Assembly: GCA_964520865.1 (NCBI GenBank)
Contig: CAZFOY010000041.1
Span: 1 to 32,419, forward strand
DNA: 32,419 nucleotides
Direction: 5' to 3'
Source of the DNA: CAVQCT01 sp964520865
GTDB taxonomy: Bacteria > Zixibacteria > MSB-5A5 > GN15 > FEB-12
The notes beneath the pieces are model-generated. The model did no database searches. It saw only the letters and a program-made list of their open reading frames with translations, and was not told where the DNA came from. This document shows positions 6,608 through 14,648 of the stretch, in pieces; the stretch's first letter is position 1, and each line of letters opens with the position of its first letter. A program made the translations under genes and the position numbers.

Positions 6608-8884
6608 ATGAATCTTGACCAACTCATCGACCTCCTCAAGACCGATCGACGGATCAGCGAGAGCATCACGCACTGGAAGACCTATCCGCCGCAACCGGCG
6701 AAGTATGCCGATTTTCCGGACAGCATCGACCGGCGGATTGTCAACACACTTCAGTCTCGAGGTATCGAGCGGCTGTACACGCACCAGGCAAATGCGATTG
6801 ATGCAATCTCCCAGGGAAACGATGTCGTTGTCGTCACCCCGACTGCCTCCGGGAAAACGCTCTGTTACAATATTCCGGTACTGGACCGCATCATCAAAGA
6901 CCGGGACAGCCGGGCGTTGTACCTCTTCCCCACCAAGGCGCTGTCGCAGGACCAGTTGTCCGAGCTCTACGAGCTGATACAGAAACTCGACGTAGACATC
7001 AAGACGTACACTTTCGACGGCGATACGCCGCAGACAGCCCGGCGGTTGATACGCTCTGCCGGGCATATCGTCGTCACCAATCCGGATATGTTGCACGCCG
7101 GGATTCTCCCCCATCACACCAAATGGATCAAGCTGTTCGAGAATCTCAAGTATGTCGTAATCGACGAAATCCATCATTATCGTGGGGTGTTCGGGTCGCA
7201 TCTCGCCAACGTCATCAAGCGGCTCCGTCGCATCTGCCAGTTCTATGGCTCCGATCCGATCTTCATCTGCTGCTCGGCGACGATCGCCAATCCGGACGAT
7301 CTGGCCCGCAGGATCATCGGTCGCAAAGTTCAGCTTATCGCCAACAACGGCGCACCTTCGGGAGAACGCCACTTCATCATCTACAATCCGCCGGTGATCA
7401 ACAAGCAATTGGGAATCAGGAAATCAGCAGTTAACGAAGCAGCCTGGCTGGCGGCGACATTTCTTCGCTACAAAGTCCAGACGATTGTATTCGCTCACTT
7501 CCGGCTATACGTCGAGGTGCTGCTAACTTATCTGCAACGCGAACTGAAGGGATCATTCGGTGAGGGAATCTCGATTGCGGGCTACCGTGGCGGATATCTT
7601 CCGAACGAACGAAGGCGGATCGAGGCCGGTCTTCGTAATGGCAGTATTACCGGTGTGGTGTCGACCAATGCACTGGAGCTCGGCGTGGACATCGGCTCGC
7701 TCGATGTATCCATCATTGTCGGCTACCCCGGCACGATTGCGTCACTCTGGCAACAAGCGGGACGAGCCGGACGAAGAAGCGGTACGGCTGTTACGATACT
7801 GGTGGCTAATTCGACAGCGATCAATCAGTTTCTCTGCTCGGAACCCAAGTACATCTTCGATCGGACGCCCGAGTCAGGAATTATCGATCCGGACAATCTG
7901 GTCATTCGCACGAACCATCTCAAGTGCGCTGCTTTTGAATTGCCGTTCGATGAGGACGATATCATCGAGAAGGACGGGACGAAGCAGATTCTTGACTACC
8001 TGGCCGAGTCCCATGTGATCCGTAAGGCGGGCAATCGCTACCACTGGTCCTCGGAAATCTATCCGGCTCAACAAATCTCGCTGAGATCGGCATCTCCGGA
8101 CAATTTCGTCATTCTGAACGAGACTAAGAATTTTGAAGTAATCGGAGAGGTAGACTACTTCTCGGCGCCGATCTTCCTGCACCCGGAAGCGATCTACCTG
8201 CACTCGGCCGAACAGTACCAGGTCACAAAGCTCGATTGGGATGGCAAGAAGGCTTACGTCAAGGAAGTTGACGTTGACTATTACACCGATGCGGAGACTA
8301 AGAGCGAGTTGAAGGTGCTGTCGGTAAATGAAGATCGTTCGTTCGATGAGGCAGTCATGAGTCATGGCGAAGTCACGGTAACCAACGTGACGGTGCTGTT
8401 CAAAAAGATCAAGTTTCAGACACACGAGAATGTCGGATCGGGAGAACTCAATCTCCCGGAGATCGAGATGCACACGACAGCCTTCTGGTACGCCTTCCCC
8501 GGCGACATCATGTTCCGGGTTGGCCTCAGCGGCTCCCAATTCGGCGGGGCACTGCGCGGCCTGTCGAACATTCTCGGGAAGATCGCGCCGCTCTGGGTGA
8601 TGTGCGATGCCAGAGATCTTCGCTCGATTTCACAGGTGCGCGCCCCGTTTACCGAGAAACCGACGGTATATATCTACGAGAATATTCCTGGCGGGGTCGG
8701 CCTGAGTGAGAAGCTGTTCGGTGAGTACGATCGGCTGTTCGAAGCCTGTCTTGAGCATGTAAAGACCTGTCCTTGCGACGACGGTTGTCCGACGTGTATC
8801 GGCCCGCCGATGGAAGTCGGTGACGGTGGTAAAGAGGGGGTTGTCAAACTGCTTGAGTATATGCTGGCAATGGCGCCGGCTTAG
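6608..8884 (+). CDS. DEAD/DEAH-box helicase with DUF1998 domain (MrfA/YprA-like)
   Basis: The 758-aa superfamily 2 DNA helicase has length and layout matching Bacillus MrfA/YprA (mitomycin repair factor A). Visible motifs are the Q-like LYTHQ (56-60), Walker A PTASGKT (78-84), DEIH (186-189), CSAT (222-225), the TNALELGVDIGSLD region, and QQAGRAGRRSG (motif VI). The C-terminal DUF1998 zinc-binding cluster Cys721-Pro-Cys723-x3-Cys727-x2-Cys730 is complete. It probably unwinds DNA 3'-5' in an excision-type repair route. The MrfB nuclease partner of Bacillus is not seen next to it; the upstream neighbours are the archaemetzincin-like and small Cys-rich genes. Confidence 0.93.
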   Translation: MNLDQLIDLLKTDRRISESITHWKTYPPQPAKYADFPDSIDRRIVNTLQSRGIERLYTHQANAIDAISQGNDVVVVTPTASGKTLCYNIPVLDRIIKDRDSRALYLFPTKALSQDQLSELYELIQKLDVDIKTYTFDGDTPQTARRLIRSAGHIVVTNPDMLHAGILPHHTKWIKLFENLKYVVIDEIHHYRGVFGSHLANVIKRLRRICQFYGSDPIFICCSATIANPDDLARRIIGRKVQLIANNGAPSGERHFIIYNPPVINKQLGIRKSAVNEAAWLAATFLRYKVQTIVFAHFRLYVEVLLTYLQRELKGSFGEGISIAGYRGGYLPNERRRIEAGLRNGSITGVVSTNALELGVDIGSLDVSIIVGYPGTIASLWQQAGRAGRRSGTAVTILVANSTAINQFLCSEPKYIFDRTPESGIIDPDNLVIRTNHLKCAAFELPFDEDDIIEKDGTKQILDYLAESHVIRKAGNRYHWSSEIYPAQQISLRSASPDNFVILNETKNFEVIGEVDYFSAPIFLHPEAIYLHSAEQYQVTKLDWDGKKAYVKEVDVDYYTDAETKSELKVLSVNEDRSFDEAVMSHGEVTVTNVTVLFKKIKFQTHENVGSGELNLPEIEMHTTAFWYAFPGDIMFRVGLSGSQFGGALRGLSNILGKIAPLWVMCDARDLRSISQVRAPFTEKPTVYIYENIPGGVGLSEKLFGEYDRLFEACLEHVKTCPCDDGCPTCIGPPMEVGDGGKEGVVKLLEYMLAMAPA

Positions 8885-8896
8885 CACGCCGTCCTA

Positions 8897-9628
8897 CTAT
8901 TCACTTTCGAAGAATCGCTGCTTGAGAATGGGGACCGAAGCAATCTTATTCAGTTGCGCGGCATACTTGACATCGTCGCCGAATCCTCTCTCACGCAGTT
9001 CCAACCCACTCTCGGATTCCCACAGGAGCGACATGAGGTTCTTCTTATGATGCTTAAAGGCACCCTCGCACACCATTGCTTCGGGGGACTTGGCACCTGT
9101 CAAATGAGCCAACACCGCACCGGCGCCGAGGAGATCCTCGACGGCAGTTCGGAAGTCGTCATCGTGAGCCGGGCGGGAGACCTGTTCGCCGCATGCGATC
9201 ACGCTGATTCCCTTTCCGTTCTCTCTGGATAGTCTGATCGCCATCTCGGCCGCGGCCTCGGCATTTACGAGACTTCCGAGCAAAACGTGGGGAGACGTTG
9301 AGGCTGCTTCGCAGCACGATCCACCGTTGAGCGAGTAAAGGACAACGCGAGTGCCCGGGTCGACTGAGGTGAACGTCAGGGGTGAAAGGGAGAACTTGCC
9401 CCGTTTCGGGACTTCGGAACGTCCAACCGCGAAATGCGCCTCATGATGCAGGGCGAGATTCTTCGTCTCCTGCTTGCGCGTACACGGGTAGATGCGCGCC
9501 CCACGGTCAACGGCGACAGCGGTCGTGGTCGAGAAACTGAGCGTATCGACCACAACGATCACATCTCCCCGCTCTGCGGCCGAGCGTGCCCCTCTACGCC
9601 CCCATTCCAAACGACACAGCGGAGTCAC
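8897..9628 (-). CDS. ComB-like protein (2-phosphosulfolactate phosphatase family)
   Basis: The protein is 243 aa if started at GTG 9628, which lies directly behind GGGAGGAGG; a TTG at 9646 in the same frame has no ribosome site. ComB family features are visible: the N-terminal strand VIVVVDTLSFSTTTAVAVDRGA, the central NGGSCCEAA (usually TTTNGT), LLGSLVNAEAAAEMA, and ISVIACGE followed by DDFRTAVEDLLGAGAVL. True ComB hydrolyses phosphosulfolactate in coenzyme M synthesis. The usual GERxG substrate loop after the first helix is not conserved here (VGRSEVPKRG), so another phosphatase substrate is likely. It converges with the helicase gene, 12 bp between stops, and follows the FKBP gene on the same strand. 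Confidence 0.75.
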   Translation of the reverse strand: MTPLCRLEWGRRGARSAAERGDVIVVVDTLSFSTTTAVAVDRGARIYPCTRKQETKNLALHHEAHFAVGRSEVPKRGKFSLSPLTFTSVDPGTRVVLYSLNGGSCCEAASTSPHVLLGSLVNAEAAAEMAIRLSRENGKGISVIACGEQVSRPAHDDDFRTAVEDLLGAGAVLAHLTGAKSPEAMVCEGAFKHHKKNLMSLLWESESGLELRERGFGDDVKYAAQLNKIASVPILKQRFFESE

Positions 9629-9656
9629 ACTCCTCCTCCCATCCAATAGAAATGTT

Positions 9657-9668
9657 GCTCTTAAGAGC
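9657..9668. promoter_or_regulatory. Perfect 12-bp palindrome ahead of the ComB-like gene
   Basis: GCTCTTAAGAGC reads the same on both strands and sits 29 bp upstream of the GTG at 9628, between the FKBP stop and the ComB-like ribosome site. It is followed by further short inverted elements (CCGC-AAGA-GCGG). It could be an operator or a small RNA hairpin; the function is unproven. Confidence 0.3.
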
Positions 9669-9703
9669 GAAGACCGCTCTTGCGGCCTCCCTACAAACGG
9701 CTA

Positions 9704-10132
9704 TCAGGCTATCTCGAGCAGCTCGATTTCAAAAATCAGCGTCTTCCCTGCCAGCGGGTGATTGGCGTCAAGCGTAACGTTGTCACCGTCCATTTTCGTC
9801 ACCACGAGGTTTACCGTGCTGCCGTCGGACTGCTTCATCTGCAGACGCTGCCCCATCTCGGGCGTAATATTTTGCGGAAAATCGGCCTTGTGAACGTCGA
9901 CCTTCAGATCATCGCGATAGGCGCCGTAGGCTTGATCCGGCGGAAGCTTGACTGTCTTGGTCTGCCCTACTTCCATCCCCATGATACCCTGCTCGAAACC
10001 GGAAATTACCTGCGCGTTTCCAAGGGTGAGTTTGAACGGTTCGCGCTCGCGCGATGAGTCGAATACCGTTCCATCCTCAAGTTTGCCGGTGTAATGAACC
10101 TTCACCGTGCATCCGTCTTTGGCCTGATCCAT
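9704..10132 (-). CDS. FKBP-type peptidyl-prolyl isomerase, SlyD-like
   Basis: The 142-aa cytoplasmic cis-trans prolyl isomerase/chaperone has a short N-terminal FKBP part (VKVHYTGKLEDGTVFDSS...GFEQGIMGMEVGQTKTV) interrupted by an insert-in-flap domain at about residues 70-120, then the closing strand TLIFEIELLEI. This is the SlyD/FkpB layout. The histidine- and cysteine-rich nickel-binding tail of E. coli SlyD is absent. ATG 10132 is preceded by AGGAGG at ideal spacing, so the upstream in-frame extension is not used. A 209-bp intergenic region without other genes lies upstream and must hold its promoter, which I could not fix. Confidence 0.93.
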   Translation of the reverse strand: MDQAKDGCTVKVHYTGKLEDGTVFDSSREREPFKLTLGNAQVISGFEQGIMGMEVGQTKTVKLPPDQAYGAYRDDLKVDVHKADFPQNITPEMGQRLQMKQSDGSTVNLVVTKMDGDNVTLDANHPLAGKTLIFEIELLEIA

Positions 10133-10341
10133 CGGAGAACCTCCTGTAACTACTGTTCTTTGATCCAGGTCAAGCAAGAAAGGAACCGTCGCGTCCCAGA
10201 ATCACTTCACGCCGAAATCATCATCTTCAACTTTTTTGGTGCAACAGAACCGCCGGCTTCCCATATGAACGGAAAGTCGAACAGAATCTGCCGTCAGTAT
10301 TACATACGGCAATGATTGATTGAAAGCAACCCCAAAAACCG

Positions 10342-12489
10342 TCAGTTTGGTTCCGATGTTTCGGTGGAATCCGAGGGACAGATCCGTTCAATCGCCTGTC
10401 TCAGCTGCGGATGAAGATCAAGTCGATCAAGAAGGAACAGGCTCTTGAGTTTTGCGACTGTATTCACACAAGCAGTATCGTCACCCACCTGCTTCTGACG
10501 GTAGGCCAGAGTCATGAAGCCGGATACGTAGTTTGCTGCCATCGAACGAGTTGCCGGCATAAAGACCTGACAGGAGTCGTTGTAGCCGCTCAGGTCGTAA
10601 TTCATGAACAGATTGTCTCTTAGAATCTCCGTCGAATTCGCAAATTCAGGGGCCGGAACGAGGCGAGAGACCAGCCCTTCCATGCGCAGATAATCCTTTA
10701 ACCAGGGCTCCATCTGTCCGCTGAAATAAATCGGCCGTCGCCAGCCACCATCCTGAATCATCTTCAGTACGACCTGGTCCGCCGTCGACTGATATTTGTC
10801 TGCATATGTCGGCGTAACCGTCAACGCCATCGTATCCGGAATTTTCGCACCATCGGGCAGTCCCAGCATCGCGGCATTCTGCGGAATGGGAATCATGAAC
10901 GTGCTGTCACTCCATGCCCGGAAATTAAGTGAGTCTATCTCGTCGTCGGTCAGCCGGGCCGGGAAACTCCCATCATGGTTCATCACCTGGCGAACATACC
11001 AATGTGTATTGAGGAGGCTCCAGTTGCACACGGTGACATCGGTTCGGAATCCTTCCACCTGCTGTAGGTACCACGGTCCAAAAGTATCGTTGTCACCCGA
11101 TGTAAGCAACACAGCATTCGGGGCAAGGGCGGTCAGGAAATTGTGAAAGTAGTTGTAAGCGAACCGTCGGTGAGAACCGTCCATCCTATGATAATTCCCC
11201 CACACCTGGTTCGCGACCGCGAGTCCGACAAGTGCGACCGCCACCAACGGAAGAACCCGTCGCCCGACCGTCTCCCCTGCCCTGAGCCAGTTGAACACGA
11301 AAGCACTGCCATAGGCGATCCAGACGGAGAAGATGACGAACGATGAAAGATAATGGCGGTCGAGCGACCGGAAGAAATTTGCCGGTTGATTCAGGTAGAC
11401 GACCATTCCAAAACTCATCATCAGAAACAAGAGTGTCATCGCGAACGACAGTTTCGGATTCCTCTTCCACGAAATGATAAATCCTGTCAGTCCCAGCAGT
11501 CCGGGGAGCAATCCAAGGACCCTCAGGGGACCGTGTATATTGAAGAAGTTGTTGGCGAACGTGTCGAGGTAGTCCTTGACCTGGAATCCCCAGAAGGGAC
11601 CCTTTCTCGGGAACAGATTAACCAGGAAGCCCCCGCCGAACTGCTTAAGCGAGACATACTCCCAGAACCGTGAGAAGCTGCTTGGATCCCCGATATTCAA
11701 GAACGGTTTCGCGGCCGCAATCGGAATCAGCAGTAGATGGAACGCCAGTCCCAGGGCAAAACCGATTATGATATTGAGCCACGCCTTTAGCGAGAGAAAG
11801 GTGCGTGGATGACGAATTAGAATGGCTATCATGAAAGCCGGAAACATGAGTGAATTCGTTCGATGAACGCTAACGTCGAGTCCGAACAGTAACATAACGA
11901 TGAAGAGCCAGACGCCGGCATCGGCAGACTTCGCCTGCCGCCACCAGCTCACGATGGCCAGTAGAATCAGCGCACCAAAAAGGGCGGTCACAACGTACGG
12001 GGTAAAACGAGTGGCGTAATCCCACAGCAGCGGAGATGCCGTAAGCAGCAAAGCCCCGAGCGCGAGGCCGCTCACCGCCGCGATATTTCCCCTGGATTTC
12101 GGTTCGCCAAATCGATGTTCGACGACGTTGATATTGAGCAACCGCGAAGCCGTAAAAGCGACTACCATCACGGTCGACGATGCAATCACTCCGGCAAAAG
12201 CGTGGAGTTCGACTACCTTGCTCAAACCCAGAGGAAGTCTGGTCACCAGCCAGCCGAGAATCGTCAAGAGCAGCGATCCGGGGGGCGCCGCTACGCCGAG
12301 GGTGACAGCGGCAAGACTGTAGGAGCTGTCCTCCCACCAGGTAATAGTAGGATACATGGTCAGGAAATACAAGAAGAGTGACAAGAGGCCGGTGGCAAAC
12401 AGGAACCAGCCGAGATGCTGCACTGGGATTATTGAAACGTGACCTGGCTCTTCATGATCGAAAACGGTCCTGGTTATCGACGCACTCAT
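10342..12489 (-). CDS. DUF2723 membrane protein (glycosyltransferase-like, GT-C type)
   Basis: The 715-aa protein has about ten membrane helices in its first 450 residues and a soluble C-terminal part of about 250 residues. The start carries the DUF2723 pattern: an acidic first loop TITWWEDSSYSLAAVTLGVAAPPGSLL, close to the family's 'P-x-D-x2-E...LGxxHPPGxP', though His is replaced by Ala. DUF2723 proteins resemble protein O-mannosyltransferases and the eukaryotic TMEM260; the sugar and acceptor here are unknown. A SGDNDTF-WYLQ segment after the helices is typical of the family. The ATG has a strong GGGAGGGAG site. It is the last gene of a possible minus-strand membrane cluster, 57 bp after the 85-aa gene. 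Confidence 0.82.
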   Translation of the reverse strand: MSASITRTVFDHEEPGHVSIIPVQHLGWFLFATGLLSLFLYFLTMYPTITWWEDSSYSLAAVTLGVAAPPGSLLLTILGWLVTRLPLGLSKVVELHAFAGVIASSTVMVVAFTASRLLNINVVEHRFGEPKSRGNIAAVSGLALGALLLTASPLLWDYATRFTPYVVTALFGALILLAIVSWWRQAKSADAGVWLFIVMLLFGLDVSVHRTNSLMFPAFMIAILIRHPRTFLSLKAWLNIIIGFALGLAFHLLLIPIAAAKPFLNIGDPSSFSRFWEYVSLKQFGGGFLVNLFPRKGPFWGFQVKDYLDTFANNFFNIHGPLRVLGLLPGLLGLTGFIISWKRNPKLSFAMTLLFLMMSFGMVVYLNQPANFFRSLDRHYLSSFVIFSVWIAYGSAFVFNWLRAGETVGRRVLPLVAVALVGLAVANQVWGNYHRMDGSHRRFAYNYFHNFLTALAPNAVLLTSGDNDTFGPWYLQQVEGFRTDVTVCNWSLLNTHWYVRQVMNHDGSFPARLTDDEIDSLNFRAWSDSTFMIPIPQNAAMLGLPDGAKIPDTMALTVTPTYADKYQSTADQVVLKMIQDGGWRRPIYFSGQMEPWLKDYLRMEGLVSRLVPAPEFANSTEILRDNLFMNYDLSGYNDSCQVFMPATRSMAANYVSGFMTLAYRQKQVGDDTACVNTVAKLKSLFLLDRLDLHPQLRQAIERICPSDSTETSEPN

Positions 12490-12546
12490 AACTCCCTCCC
12501 GAGTTTAGTAGTTTCTCTTATCCGGTGAATTTCGCGAGCGGTGGGA

Positions 12547-12804
12547 TCATTTTCGCCTCCGGCTCCAATGGAGAATCGGAATGGCGAATCCGAACACCAG
12601 TGCGACGACAAACGAAGCCTGCCAGTTGAAACTCCCGTGTCCCTCGAACAGGAGATGCCATCCATAAGTCAACACTGAGTGGATGATAAAGACGATGACG
12701 AATGCGAAAAGAAATCTGTTCACCAGAGCGAACAGTACCCGGGGGCCATTCACGAATAGATCCTCGATCCGAAAGCTGTTTGGTCCAATATATTCTTTGT
12801 ACAT
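12547..12804 (-). CDS. Small two-helix membrane protein, unknown function
   Basis: The 85-aa protein has two hydrophobic helices (about residues 28-50 and 64-80) and a basic C-terminus (WSRRRK), suggesting an inner-membrane hairpin with a cytoplasmic tail. It matches no family I recognise. The ATG at 12804 lacks a clear ribosome site. An alternative GTG at 12753 has GAGGAT 6 nt upstream and would still keep both helices. It lies between the HTH gene (42 bp upstream) and the DUF2723 gene and probably shares their transcript. Confidence 0.6.
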   Translation of the reverse strand: MYKEYIGPNSFRIEDLFVNGPRVLFALVNRFLFAFVIVFIIHSVLTYGWHLLFEGHGSFNWQASFVVALVFGFAIPILHWSRRRK

Positions 12805-12846
12805 ACCCGGGTCAATTATTGAGTCAACTTTGTTTCGGATCGGACG

Positions 12847-13080
12847 TCACTCCTCGAACGAACCATCCCCTCCCGATTCTTTCAAACGCTCCACGACATC
12901 GGCGAACTTATCGTCGATATGCCGATTGAACCACTCATCGATAATCGACTTCCGGAATCGCCACTCTTTACCCAGCTTGGCGGCAGGGATCCTCTTCTCC
13001 TGCGCCCAGGTGTAGATCGTCTGAGGCTTGACCTTGAGATAAGCGGCTACTTCCTCGAGTGTCATGATATCGGTTTTCAC
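12847..13080 (-). CDS. Excisionase-type helix-turn-helix DNA-binding protein
   Basis: The 77-aa protein is a MerR-like winged HTH of the excisionase (HTH_17) type: MTLEEVAAYLKVKPQTIYTWAQEKRIPAAKLGKEWRF, then an acidic C-terminal tail. The GTG start overlaps the upstream gene's stop (GTGA), with GGGAGA 6 nt ahead, so translation is coupled; an ATG five codons in is an alternative. Despite the family name there is no integrase or phage gene nearby, so it is more likely a small regulator or nucleoid-type protein. Its coupling to a membrane-protein gene is the notable point. Confidence 0.87.
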   Translation of the reverse strand: MKTDIMTLEEVAAYLKVKPQTIYTWAQEKRIPAAKLGKEWRFRKSIIDEWFNRHIDDKFADVVERLKESGGDGSFEE

Positions 13081-13904
13081 CGGGAGTCTCCCTCACTCGG
13101 CTGTTTCATCAGTTCCTGCACCAGCGAGTCGGCGGCCAGAGAATCGGCGACTGTCCGCGAACTGCCTCTTGTACCCGTTCGAACTTCACGGGTTCGGCGT
13201 TGATCGGGTTGGTCCTTGTGCGAAGCCAGCTGCTCGACCGAATAGATAAGCGCCGTGTAGAAATTTCCTTCGTACTTGCGGAACAGCTTGAACGGTTCAT
13301 CGCGGTCCCCCATGAACGGTCGAAGATTCCAAGCAAGCTGAATTCCGACGAACGCGATGATGACGATCCAGAACCGGAAGACGACTACTCCGGTCCGGGG
13401 ATAGACGTTTTTCTTTTCGCACGAATAAATGAGAGCATCGACTATCGTCTTCATGCCGAAGATCCCTGAAAAGACGAAGATTCCGATGTGCAGGAGCTGG
13501 ATGAAATAGTAGTTCCCTCCGGTCAGCAGGAAAAAGACGACAATCGGGATGAACGATACCATGATCGCGGTAGTCAACATGAATCCGGCCAGGATGATCG
13601 ACAGCATCTGGTGTACTTTCAGCTTGGAGCCGAGGATCAGCTGGATGATGAAGAATGCGGGAAAGCAAATAACCAGCACCAGGCTGAACAGCACGACCAC
13701 TTTGACACCGGCTACCAACGCCTGCAGAACGTTGTTATACGCACCCATCGAGAGCCCATAGGCAAACGCAAATATCACCAACAGCAGATACTGGCTGGCG
13801 ATTCTGCCGGCTGCCCCTTCCGATTCAATCAGTTTTTGTTGGAATTCCTCCCGATTTTGAAGCACCGGGAAATACGCTAAAGAAAAGACGTTTTTGAACC
13901 ACAT
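13077..13904 (-). CDS. Conserved polytopic membrane protein, unknown function
   Basis: The protein is 275 aa from ATG 13904, which follows GGAGGAAGG; the frame reaches five codons further to a GTG but that overlaps the ribosome site. There are five or six membrane helices between about residues 30 and 205, then a segment WNLRPFMGDRDEPFKLFRKYEGNFYTALI and a charged, probably disordered tail of about 50 residues. The 'LRPFxG...PFxxFR...NFY' signature recurs, from memory, in conserved bacterial membrane proteins, some annotated as WH2/actin-binding-like; no function is established. It is the first gene of a likely operon, translationally coupled to the HTH gene. Confidence 0.72.
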   Translation of the reverse strand: MWFKNVFSLAYFPVLQNREEFQQKLIESEGAAGRIASQYLLLVIFAFAYGLSMGAYNNVLQALVAGVKVVVLFSLVLVICFPAFFIIQLILGSKLKVHQMLSIILAGFMLTTAIMVSFIPIVVFFLLTGGNYYFIQLLHIGIFVFSGIFGMKTIVDALIYSCEKKNVYPRTGVVVFRFWIVIIAFVGIQLAWNLRPFMGDRDEPFKLFRKYEGNFYTALIYSVEQLASHKDQPDQRRTREVRTGTRGSSRTVADSLAADSLVQELMKQPSEGDSR

Positions 13905-14020
13905 ACCTTCCTCCGCCACATATTACCTGCTTCAATTTCGCATTCAGACTCCTTCTTGTCAAGTGTTTTCTTATGTTTGCTACTGTTTTTTAGTGTTTAT
14001 TATTATCACTACACAGACTA

Positions 14021-14050
14021 GAGGACAGAGCAGGTACGGGCTCTGTCCTC
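14021..14050 (-). terminator. Strong hairpin downstream of the small lipoprotein gene
   Basis: GAGGACAGAGC and GCTCTGTCCTC form a perfect 11-bp stem with an 8-nt loop, 33 bp after the stop at 14084. Read in the gene's direction (minus), no clean T-run follows, only an AT-rich stretch. It may therefore be an incomplete intrinsic terminator or an RNA-stabilising 3' hairpin. It also lies between this gene and the promoter region of the membrane protein at 13904. Confidence 0.5.
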
Positions 14051-14083
14051 AACGTTACGCGTTATGAGAAGAGGCGTTAGGGA

Positions 14084-14524
14084 TTAGAGAGCAAAAGGGG
14101 TAGCTTCAGTAGTCGGCTTGTCCGGGGCAACTTCGATCAATTGTGCCACCACAGCGTCTTTTTTCGAATAGCCGCGGACGGTAACCTGGGTTCCGACTCT
14201 CAGGAAACTGAATTTGAACGGAACCTGCTTGGTCACCGGAAGCAGTGCTGCTTTAGTGTCCATCGTGACGATTACATGCTGAGCATCCTTGCCGATCGCC
14301 AGGACGTCGTTCTTCATATCGAGCTTGACGACTTCGCCCGTGACGGTCGTTTCGTACGACGGCTTGGTCTGGCTTCCGTTGCCGAAATCGGCCGATCCGG
14401 ATTTGAGGACGGCGTCGACAGACTGTTGCGGCGCGGTCGGGCTGTTGCCGGACGAACAGCCGATAGCGATTAGCGCGACCGCCAGGGCGGCGATCGTCAG
14501 GCTTGCGGTGAGAATCCGTTTCAT
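14084..14524 (-). CDS. Small lipoprotein with DUF5666/OB-like domain
   Basis: The 146-aa lipoprotein has the signal sequence ILTASLTIAALAVALIAIGC, with the lipobox cysteine at about residue 23. A low-complexity linker (SSGNSPTAPQQ) follows, then a domain of about 80 residues with VTGEVVKLDMKNDVLAIG, VIVTMDTKA, and VGTQVTVRGYSKKDAVVA. This strand pattern resembles the OB-like DUF5666 proteins of the cell envelope. ATG 14524 is preceded by GGGAG at 8-9 nt; a GTG two codons earlier is too close to that site. It appears monocistronic, with a strong hairpin after the stop. The ligand is unknown. Confidence 0.75.
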   Translation of the reverse strand: MKRILTASLTIAALAVALIAIGCSSGNSPTAPQQSVDAVLKSGSADFGNGSQTKPSYETTVTGEVVKLDMKNDVLAIGKDAQHVIVTMDTKAALLPVTKQVPFKFSFLRVGTQVTVRGYSKKDAVVAQLIEVAPDKPTTEATPFAL

Positions 14525-14648
14525 GGACACTACTCCCGGTTGGTGGTTGGCGATAATGAAGTTCCAGGGTCAATGCAATCCATTTGTGGCCTTCATCGCT
14601 ACAGAAGCACCAACCCCGGAATTCGTACAGCAAAAGTCAGCCGGGCGA

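Noticed and set aside
6593..7408. 271-codon minus-strand frame opposite the helicase N-terminus
   Set aside because: It is antisense to conserved helicase motifs I and II; the composition is that of a shadow frame.
12847..13080. Prophage or integrative element suggested by the excisionase-type HTH
   Set aside because: No integrase, terminase, structural gene or attachment-site repeat is present, and the tRNA at 4-79 has no flanking integrase.
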